Shown here: piece after piece, positions 1 through 4,676 of the stretch | How positions within the stretch are numbered: the first letter of the stretch is position 1 | How the letters are laid out: every line of letters begins with the position of its first letter | Assembly: GCA_001795115.1 (NCBI GenBank) | Contig: MGNI01000197.1 | Location: 1,932 to 9,490 of the forward strand | Direction: 5' to 3' | Length of the DNA: 7,559 bases | Source: Chloroflexi bacterium RBG_16_48_8 | GTDB taxonomy: Bacteria; Chloroflexota; Anaerolineae; Anaerolineales; E44-bin32 | Translations under genes and position numbers: made by a program | The notes under the pieces: generated by a model | Told to the model about the DNA's origin: nothing | Seen by the model: the letters and a program-made list of their open reading frames with translations, nothing else | Database searches by the model: none

Positions 1-1
1 C

Positions 2-553
2 GGATCGATTGAGGAGCTCCTGGAAATAATCCCTTACCAAACGCGAGGGGATTGGGCATGGCTGCCTCCGATCGCTTGGGGATCAAATTCCCAGATCCTA
101 TATTACATCTCTCATGGAAAGCCCACAGGGCTTGAAAAACCTGAAGCTTCTCAGGTATTTGATCTTATGGCGCTCTTTCTTAAACAAAGTACAATGGGTC
201 CGCTTATACGTCAATCTGGGATGTTCTCTTACCTTGCACCCTCGCCTGAAAATGTATTGGCATCAGGAGAAAGGTCGTACAGTCTAGCCTTCTTGCAAGC
301 TATCGATCCATTGGAGAGTGAGGCCAGCCATTATCGGCTTATTGTGATGGATCGTGACGGAAGCAATCCACAATCCATTTTCCCTGCAGAAGGAGAAATG
401 GGATTGGAACCGGGAGAAATCATCTGGGCTTTTGATGGAAGCCGAATAGGTGCTCTTTACCAGAATAACCTATGGGTGATTGATCTTGATTTAGGACGAA
501 CACAACGCATCACCGCTGACAGCCAGACCATTGCTTTTGATTGGAGTCAATAA
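2..553 (+). CDS. C-terminal part of a beta-propeller-like (TolB/WD40-type) protein, 5' truncated
   Basis: The frame is open from the first full codon at base 2 to the TAA at 551-553, giving 183 residues with no start in view; the Met at base 167 is internal, because similar sequence continues upstream of it. Visible repeats look like propeller blades. One is around residues 23-38 (PIAWGSNSQILYYISHG). Another runs from RLIVMDRDGSNPQ (about 112-124) into EIIWAFDGSRIGALYQNNLW and then VIDLDLGRTQRIT. The pattern 'W..DGs.ig..yqnnLWviDl..G..qriT' is typical of TolB/PD40-type blades, which usually act as extracytoplasmic binding scaffolds. No enzymatic motif is seen. The N-terminus, any signal peptide and any partner domain lie outside the window, so exact function and location are unknown. 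A terminator follows 24 bases after the stop. Confidence 0.6.
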   Translation, partial: GSIEELLEIIPYQTRGDWAWLPPIAWGSNSQILYYISHGKPTGLEKPEASQVFDLMALFLKQSTMGPLIRQSGMFSYLAPSPENVLASGERSYSLAFLQAIDPLESEASHYRLIVMDRDGSNPQSIFPAEGEMGLEPGEIIWAFDGSRIGALYQNNLWVIDLDLGRTQRITADSQTIAFDWSQ

Positions 554-577
554 CAAATAAGAGATCGTTTCTACATG

Positions 578-608
578 CCATGGAGAGGTAACCTCTATAT
601 GGTTTTTT
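578..608 (+). terminator. Rho-independent terminator after the propeller gene
   Basis: A hairpin pairs 578-588 with 592-602 (CCATGGAGAGG against CCTCTATATGG). It has one G-A mismatch, one G-T pair and a 3-base TAA loop, and is followed at once by six T at 603-608. This is the classic intrinsic terminator shape. It lies 24 bases after the upstream stop and ends just one base before the Shine-Dalgarno of the next gene, so it may also act as an attenuator for that gene. Confidence 0.75.
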
Positions 609-620
609 CGGGAGGACATC

Positions 621-1571
621 GTGCGTATTCTTGTAACAGGAGGAGCTGGTTTTATCGGCTCACATTTAAGCGATCGGTTCTTAGAAGAAGGGCATCAAGT
701 TGTTGTAGTTGATAATCTCATAACCGGTAGTATTGATAACATCGCTCATCTTGCTGGGAGAGAGGACTTCAAATTTATCAAACACGACGTTTCTAACTTC
801 ATTTTTGTACCGGGACAGATCGATGCCGTTCTACACTTTGCCTCACCTGCCAGCCCCAATCCCAATTCTCCTTTTGGATATCCTCAGCTCCCCATCCAGA
901 CTTTAAAAGTCGGCGCGCTCGGAACCCACAACGCCCTGGGAGTTGCTCGAGCTCATAACGCTCGCTTCCTATTAGCTTCGACTTCGGAAGTGTATGGGGA
1001 TCCCCAGGAGCACCCACAACGTGAAGATTATCGTGGTAATGTTGACCCTATCGGTCCACGCTCTGTCTATGATGAAGCCAAACGTTTCGCTGAAGCCATT
1101 ACGATGGCCTACATGCGTTACCATGATCTGGATACACGCATTGTTCGTATATTCAATACCTATGGTCCACGGATGCGGCTTGACGATGGGCGAGTCGTTC
1201 CGAACTTCCTTGTTCAAGCACTTACTGGAAAACCCCTCACGATTTATGGGGATGGATCGCAAACAAGAAGTTTTTGTTACATTGATGATCTTATTGAAGG
1301 GATACATCGAATTCTGCTATCGGATTTCAAAGAGCCAATCAATCTGGGAAATCCAACGGAAATGACGATCGAAACCTTGGCTGAGGTTGTCAATCGGTTA
1401 ACGGGGAATTCTGCAGGATTCGAAATGCTTCCAGAACAGAGAGCGGCTGAAGATCCACAGCGACGTCAACCCGATATCACTCGAGCGAAGGAAATCCTTG
1501 ATTGGACTCCGAAAACAGGCCTCGTGACTGGCCTGAAACAGACCATTGACGATTTTAGAGGTCGATTATGA
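621..1571 (+). CDS. UDP-glucuronate decarboxylase-type NAD-dependent sugar epimerase/dehydratase (extended SDR)
   Basis: The protein has 316 residues and starts at GTG, with GGGAGG at 610-615 five bases upstream; the N-terminus MRILVTGGAGFIGSHL is exactly where this family begins. The Rossmann NAD motif G7-x-x-G10-x-x-G13 is followed by TSEVYGDP (121-128), the catalytic pair Y150-x3-K154 (YDEAK), RIFNTYGPRM (176-185) and the C-terminal RRQPDI (281-286). The Thr-Ser-Glu and the Arg of RRQPDI match catalytic residues of the ArnA/UXS decarboxylase group by my recall of those sequences. UXS enzymes oxidise and decarboxylate UDP-glucuronate to UDP-xylose in the cytoplasm, feeding glycan synthesis. 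A dTDP-glucose dehydratase or UDP-glucose epimerase is less likely given 'STSEVYGDP' and the DDGRVVPNF-type segment (188-196). The stop overlaps the GtrA start (ATGA), so the two are probably co-translated. Confidence 0.85.
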   Translation: MRILVTGGAGFIGSHLSDRFLEEGHQVVVVDNLITGSIDNIAHLAGREDFKFIKHDVSNFIFVPGQIDAVLHFASPASPNPNSPFGYPQLPIQTLKVGALGTHNALGVARAHNARFLLASTSEVYGDPQEHPQREDYRGNVDPIGPRSVYDEAKRFAEAITMAYMRYHDLDTRIVRIFNTYGPRMRLDDGRVVPNFLVQALTGKPLTIYGDGSQTRSFCYIDDLIEGIHRILLSDFKEPINLGNPTEMTIETLAEVVNRLTGNSAGFEMLPEQRAAEDPQRRQPDITRAKEILDWTPKTGLVTGLKQTIDDFRGRL

Positions 1572-2065
1572 CGATACAACCCCCCCGGCTTCACAGGGAG
1601 TTTACTCGTTTCATGAAATTTCTGGTTGTTGGGACGGTTGGGGCATTTGTCGACTTCGGAACCTTTAACCTGCTTACCTTCTTGTTTAATATGTGGATCG
1701 TATTGGCTGGTACGATCTCTTTCATTGCTGCGATAACAAGCAATTTCATATGGAATTATTTCTGGACATATCCGGATTCGCGCTCAAAACCTCTCGGCAA
1801 ACAGGTCGGGCAATTTGCACTTGTAAATGTTATGGGTCTTACTATTCGAACACCTATTCTGCACTTTATGGAAAAACCCTTGACCCAGCTTTCAACCAAA
1901 ATGCTGACCCTTCTCCCTCCTACCCTTCCACCTGGTTCAGAATCTATTCTTCCACTTGGCGAGGTTACCTTAGGAAGGAACCTGGCTCTTGCTACTGCTG
2001 TTATTCTTGTTTTGTTTTGGAATTTTGGTGTAAATAGGATATGGACTTATTCAGATGTAAAATGA
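1568..2065 (+). CDS. GtrA-family four-helix membrane protein
   Basis: The protein has 165 residues. The ATG overlaps the preceding TGA and AGAGG (1557-1561) sits six bases upstream. GtrA hallmarks are FMKFLVVGTVGAFVDFGTFNLL near the N-terminus (residues 15-36), a SNFIWNYFWTY motif (58-68), GQFALVNVMGL (81-91), and a C-terminal helix ending in WNFGVNRIWTY (151-161). Four hydrophobic segments are visible at about 18-38, 43-62, 80-98 and 137-156. The family is implicated in moving or presenting lipid-linked sugars (for example undecaprenyl-phosphate-glucose) across the inner membrane for glycosylation of envelope polymers. Its pairing with a UDP-sugar decarboxylase fits that role. The loop between helices 3 and 4 (about 99-136) seems long, Pro- and Leu-rich. 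No glycosyltransferase domain is fused. The family assignment is firm, but the substrate cannot be told. Confidence 0.85.
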   Translation: MTIQPPRLHREFTRFMKFLVVGTVGAFVDFGTFNLLTFLFNMWIVLAGTISFIAAITSNFIWNYFWTYPDSRSKPLGKQVGQFALVNVMGLTIRTPILHFMEKPLTQLSTKMLTLLPPTLPPGSESILPLGEVTLGRNLALATAVILVLFWNFGVNRIWTYSDVK

Positions 2066-2103
2066 ACAACAGTGGATACGTCGATATGATGCCAAAGGAC
2101 CAT

Positions 2104-2131
2104 TTCATGATGCCTGCGGAAACTGTATAAT
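2104..2131 (+). promoter_or_regulatory. Putative sigma70-type promoter for the repeat protein/thioesterase/ATPase operon
   Basis: A perfect TATAAT is at 2126-2131. A weak -35 candidate TTCATG is at 2104-2109 with a 16-base spacer. The predicted transcript start is near 2138, about 40 bases before the chosen ATG. The -10 is convincing; the -35 is poor, so an activator may be needed. Confidence 0.5.
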
Positions 2132-2141
2132 GAATCTGGAC

Positions 2142-2159
2142 TTTTGGTATTTACCAAAA
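2142..2159 (+). promoter_or_regulatory. 18-bp palindrome in the leader, operator-like or 5' mRNA hairpin
   Basis: TTTTGGTATTTACCAAAA is an inverted repeat with 8-bp arms around a central TT. It lies just downstream of the predicted transcript start and just upstream of the purine-rich ribosome site (2164-2169). It could be a repressor site or a 5' stabilising hairpin. It is not followed by a T-run, so it is not a terminator. Confidence 0.45.
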
Positions 2160-2179
2160 CAAGAAAGGGTAAGAGTTCT

Positions 2180-2554
2180 ATGGATACCCCAATAAGGCCA
2201 AAACCCATTTACAGCACAAATGGTGATTGCAGAGCGATGTTGGTCTCACCGAATTTGTATAATATGTCCGGAGAGTGGATCGGGTGGATCACTCCTGAGA
2301 AAGAAGTCTTTGATGTTGATGGCTATTATGTAGGTTGGCTCAGCGAAGATATGCGAATTTTGCGTAAACGCAGCCTAACACAAATGGATAGACGCAAAAC
2401 CCCTAGGCCTCCGGGGCGCATCCGAGCAGCTGCAACGATGCCCCTCCCGCCGTTGATGGCTGAGCTTCCATACAGCGTTGTCGATGTTCTTGAGGAAGAA
2501 CCGAACCGCTTACACACCACGGATACCGGCGAACTTAAGGAGGACATGAACTGA
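2180..2554 (+). CDS. Small repeat protein, resembling '4-fold beta flower' domain proteins
   Basis: The protein has 124 residues. ATG 2180 is chosen because AAAGGG (2164-2169) precedes it and the promoter places the transcript start near 2138. An in-frame TTG at 2144 would sit within a few bases of the mRNA end and inside the palindrome. Residues 10-59 hold three imperfect repeats of about 16-17 residues: IYSTNGDCRAMLVSPN (10-25), LYNMSGEWIGWITPEKE (26-42) and VFDVDGYYVGWLSEDMR (43-59). The shared pattern is aromatic, 3-4 residues, Gly, then a hydrophobic strand with G-W. This recalls the small beta-repeat proteins named 4-fold beta flower; that match is from memory. The rest (60-124) is basic, then Pro-rich, then acidic, and probably disordered. 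There is no signal peptide or membrane helix. The stop overlaps the next start (CTGA), so it is coupled to the thioesterase gene. Its function is unknown. Confidence 0.7.
   Translation: MDTPIRPKPIYSTNGDCRAMLVSPNLYNMSGEWIGWITPEKEVFDVDGYYVGWLSEDMRILRKRSLTQMDRRKTPRPPGRIRAAATMPLPPLMAELPYSVVDVLEEEPNRLHTTDTGELKEDMN
2537..2543 (+). promoter_or_regulatory. Strong Shine-Dalgarno supporting a CTG start
   Basis: AAGGAGG lies seven bases before CTG at 2551. The nearby ATG at 2546 is only two bases from it and belongs to the frame of the preceding gene, reading Met-Asn-stop. Confidence 0.7.
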
Positions 2555-3060
2555 CCTCAGGTCGAGAAGTCCCAGCCCCGAAGACAGTCCAAGAATCCCA
2601 AATCACCCTCAGCCAGCTGCTGGAACGTCAGCATGCGAATCTGCGAGGGGATGTTCATGGTGGATGGATTATGAAACTCGTCGATCAGGCGGGCGCGCTT
2701 GCAGCAATGCGGCATGCGCAATGCCGTGTCGTAACGGTGGCCATTGATCAGATGACTTTCCATGAGCCCATTCGTGTCGGTGACCTCGTTACCCTTAACG
2801 CCTCACTTACTTATGTAGGACGGACCTCCATGGAGGTCCGTGTAGAAGTCATTGCTGAAGATCCCATTATTGGTACAAAGACACACACCAATACGGCCTA
2901 TCTTGTCTATGTCGCCCTGGATGAGGAAGGCCATCCAAAACCCGTCCCCAGGTTAGTTGCTGAAACTGAATTGGAGCAAAGACGGATGGAAGAGGGTAAA
3001 AGACGCCAGAAATATCGCATGGAACAACGACATAAAGAACGTCAAGGAGTTGAGAAATGA
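2551..3060 (+). CDS. Hot-dog fold acyl-CoA thioesterase (YciA/BFIT/cytosolic acyl-CoA hydrolase group)
   Basis: The protein has 169 residues if it starts at CTG 2551, which carries an ideal Shine-Dalgarno. No ATG, GTG or TTG exists in this frame between the upstream TAA (2536) and ATG 2671. Starting at 2671 would delete the conserved ANLRGDVHGGW segment (29-39). The family pattern N30..G33..H36-G37-G38-W, then MKLVD45, VAIDQMTFHEPI (63-74), VGDLVTLNASLTYVGRTSMEV (76-96) and HTNTAYLVYVALD (112-124) identifies a hot-dog thioesterase. D45 is the likely catalytic Asp by analogy with YciA. These enzymes hydrolyse acyl-CoA to free acid and CoA, usually as hexamers of dimers in the cytoplasm. A charged Arg/Lys/Glu tail (about 140-169) looks helical. 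The gene overlaps its neighbours by CTGA upstream and ATGA downstream. The acyl chain preference is unknown. Confidence 0.85.
   Translation: MTSGREVPAPKTVQESQITLSQLLERQHANLRGDVHGGWIMKLVDQAGALAAMRHAQCRVVTVAIDQMTFHEPIRVGDLVTLNASLTYVGRTSMEVRVEVIAEDPIIGTKTHTNTAYLVYVALDEEGHPKPVPRLVAETELEQRRMEEGKRRQKYRMEQRHKERQGVEK
2820..2841. repeat. 22-bp perfect palindrome inside the thioesterase gene
   Basis: The 11-base half ACGGACCTCCA (2820-2830) is followed directly by its exact reverse complement (2831-2841). The centre CATG includes an in-frame Met codon at 2830. It encodes the RTSMEVR part (91-97) of a conserved family segment. As RNA it would form a 9-bp stem with a 4-base loop. Confidence 0.85.
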
Positions 3061-4235
3061 GCAACTCCATTGAATCCTTAACGGATTTGTTGGCTCAGGC
3101 AAGTTCACGTCGATTTCTGGAATCTGTGCCCGATGAGGATCTTGGGATCACGGATCATGTCACCTTCCCCTTTCTGGCATTGGTTGGGCAGCATGAGATG
3201 AAGCTCGCTCTGCTCCTGACTCTGATCAATCCTAATGTGGGAGGCGTGCTTCTCATTGGACCGAGAGGAACAGGGAAAACCACCGCTGTCCGTAGTCTCG
3301 TGGATCTACTTCCCAAAGTGCCGAGAAGTCGATGTCATTATGGTTGTCTGCCCGAGGATATCGAACTCGGTGGGATCGACGCCGTATGTCCTGAATGCGC
3401 CGAGCGATATGGTTCTGGAGAATCTCTGACTTATGAGGATCGTGTCCGATTGATCGAATTACCGCTTAATGCCCGTTTAGAGGATGTTGTCGGTGGTTTA
3501 GATGAACGAGCTGCAGTTCACAATCGATTGCGGTTGAAGCGAGGTCTGCTGGCGCGAGCAGACCGCAATATTTTGTATGTTGATGAAGTCAATCTTTTAG
3601 CAGATGACATTGTTGATGCCATTCTGGATGCAGCTGCACAAGGAAATTACACCGTTCACCGAGGCCCTCTTTCAGCGACCTATCGATCGAGATTCGCTCT
3701 CATCGGGTCAATGAATCCTGAGGAGGGACAGCTCCGTCCACAAATTCTTGATCGATTTGGATTACGAGTGATCGTCAGAGGGCTCACAGACCGAGAGGAG
3801 AGACTCGAGGCTTACCGTAGGTCAGTTGAGTATCTCAGGAACCCCCGCAGACTCGTAAATGCATTCGCCCAAGGCACTTCGCTTGCTCGGGAGGAACTGG
3901 ACGAAACCAATAAAGCCATCCGCGAGGTGACTTTAACCTCAGAAGCTGAGAACCTTGGTCTGGAATTAATTCAAAGAATGGGCATTGAATCCCTTCGAGC
4001 TGAGATCAGCCTGTTCGAAGCGGCACGTGCCCATACCGTTGCGGATGGCAGAAAGGAAGCTACAGCCCAAGATGTACATATTGTGGCTCCGATGGCCTTA
4101 CGCTTGCGTCGATCTGCCTTCATAAAGAATTACCTAAGCACCCAATCTCAGGAAGAAGAGGAGCTTCAGGGTCTTTTAAGTGAATTGACGGAATTTAAAA
4201 GCCAAGGAGGAAGAGAGTCTTCTGATGCAGCCTAA
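3057..4235 (+). CDS. Magnesium-chelatase subunit I-type (BchI/ChlI-like) AAA+ ATPase
   Basis: The protein has 392 residues. The ATG overlaps the thioesterase TGA, and AAGGAG (3044-3049) is seven bases upstream. An N-terminal FPFLALVGQHEMKLALLL (37-54) is characteristic of the family. Walker A is GPRGTGKT (68-75), Walker B ILYVDEVN (172-179), sensor 1 GSMNPEEGQLRPQ (217-229), and the arginine-containing LDRFGLRV (231-238) follows. A C-terminal helical lid runs to about 355, then an acidic tail. Between Walker A and the LEDVVGGLDERA element lie four cysteines, C93-x3-C97 and C111-x2-C114, which could bind a metal; Rhodobacter BchI as I recall it lacks them. BchI hexamers power Mg insertion into protoporphyrin together with the D and H subunits, but neither is encoded here. 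A role as a MoxR-like remodelling ATPase with a VWA-domain partner elsewhere is equally possible. Family is secure; pathway is open. Confidence 0.85.
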   Translation: MSNSIESLTDLLAQASSRRFLESVPDEDLGITDHVTFPFLALVGQHEMKLALLLTLINPNVGGVLLIGPRGTGKTTAVRSLVDLLPKVPRSRCHYGCLPEDIELGGIDAVCPECAERYGSGESLTYEDRVRLIELPLNARLEDVVGGLDERAAVHNRLRLKRGLLARADRNILYVDEVNLLADDIVDAILDAAAQGNYTVHRGPLSATYRSRFALIGSMNPEEGQLRPQILDRFGLRVIVRGLTDREERLEAYRRSVEYLRNPRRLVNAFAQGTSLAREELDETNKAIREVTLTSEAENLGLELIQRMGIESLRAEISLFEAARAHTVADGRKEATAQDVHIVAPMALRLRRSAFIKNYLSTQSQEEEELQGLLSELTEFKSQGGRESSDAA

Positions 4236-4259
4236 CTTTCACTCATGCAGATACGAAAA

Positions 4260-4283
4260 CAGACTGGACTGCAGGCCAGTCTG
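4260..4283 (-). terminator. Hairpin terminator for the acp gene in the convergent gap
   Basis: CAGACTGG (4260-4267) pairs perfectly with CCAGTCTG (4276-4283) around an 8-base loop. Read on the minus strand, it is followed by TTTTCGT (4259 downward) and begins about 28 bases after the acp stop. A second small hairpin, CCCAT/ATGGG at 4291-4304, lies between. On the plus strand no T-run follows, so it would be a weak terminator for the ATPase operon. Confidence 0.6.
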
Positions 4284-4311
4284 CTTCAGTCCCATCTGTA
4301 TGGGCACTCAA

Positions 4312-4548
4312 TTATTGAAGATGTTCTTCAATATAGGTTACGAGTTCACCGACCGTCGTTATTTTCTGAGCATCCTCATCAGAGATCTCACTTCCGAATT
4401 TTTCTTCAAATGCCATGATCAGTTCGACTAGATCAAGTGAATCGGCTTCCAAATCCTCTCGGAATTTGGCATCGAGCGTGATCTTACTCTCCTCTACGCC
4501 CAGAAGTTCAACGAGAGTGGTTTTAACCTCCTCAAAAGTTCCTGACAT
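4312..4548 (-). CDS. acpP: Acyl carrier protein
   Basis: The protein has 78 residues, a normal ACP length, on the minus strand. Start ATG 4548 is preferred over ATG 4557: the Shine-Dalgarno GGGAGG (4563-4558) touches the 4557 ATG directly but stands nine bases before 4548, giving N-terminus MSGTFEEVKTTL. The hallmark EADSLDLVEL carries the phosphopantetheine-attachment Ser37 (DSL), followed by an acidic recognition helix (FEEKFG) and the third/fourth helices ending YIEEHL. Overall it is strongly acidic, as expected. ACP holds growing acyl chains in the cytoplasm during fatty acid synthesis. No other fatty-acid genes are in view; the neighbours are an ATPase operon (convergent) and isoprenoid genes (divergent), so it is not in the usual fab cluster here. 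It could be the housekeeping copy or a dedicated carrier; the sequence does not separate these. Confidence 0.93.
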   Translation of the reverse strand: MSGTFEEVKTTLVELLGVEESKITLDAKFREDLEADSLDLVELIMAFEEKFGSEISDEDAQKITTVGELVTYIEEHLQ

Positions 4549-4589
4549 GCGTTTCATCCTCCCTTCAGCCTTTTACGAATATGTGAATG

Positions 4590-4618
4590 ATTGTAAAGCG
4601 CCACATATCGGAAATCAA
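4590..4618 (-). promoter_or_regulatory. Putative sigma70 promoter for acp
   Basis: On the minus strand TTGATT (4618-4613) is followed after 17 bases by TACAAT (4595-4590), matching the consensus at 4/6 and 5/6. Transcription would begin near 4583, leaving a leader of about 35 bases with the GGGAGG ribosome site. It lies back to back with the plus-strand promoter, with one base between the -35 boxes. Confidence 0.65.
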
Positions 4619-4619
4619 G

Positions 4620-4648
4620 TTGACATGAGAATCTAAGACTGGTAATAT
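4620..4648 (+). promoter_or_regulatory. Putative sigma70 promoter for the isomerase/prenyl synthase operon
   Basis: A perfect -35 TTGACA (4620-4625), a 17-base spacer and TAATAT (4643-4648, 4/6 of consensus) are seen. The expected start is near 4655. An in-frame ATG at 4647 overlaps the -10 box and so cannot be on this transcript, which favours ATG 4677 as the start of the isomerase. Confidence 0.7.
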
Positions 4649-4676
4649 GGCACTCTCTTCTGATGAACACCCAAAA

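Noticed and set aside
167..553. A complete small gene starting at ATG 167
   Set aside because: The same frame is open and propeller-like all the way back to base 2, so this is the end of a longer gene.
972..1365. Overlapping open frames on both strands within the decarboxylase gene
   Set aside because: The decarboxylase frame carries all the family motifs; the others show no domain features or ribosome sites.
2144..2179. TTG 2144 as the start of the small repeat protein
   Set aside because: It lies inside the 18-bp palindrome, a few bases from the predicted transcript start, with no Shine-Dalgarno; ATG 2180 has one.
3543..3564. 8-bp inverted repeat GGTCTGCT/AGCAGACC inside the ATPase gene
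   Set aside because: A stem of this size with a 6-base loop is expected by chance in a window this long, and it has no supporting context.
4549..4557. ATG 4557 as the acp start
   Set aside because: The Shine-Dalgarno would touch the start codon; ATG 4548 has a nine-base gap and gives a normal ACP N-terminus.
4647..4676. ATG 4647 as the start of the isomerase
   Set aside because: It overlaps the -10 box of a strong promoter, and the extra ten residues are not family-like. It could be used only by a longer transcript.
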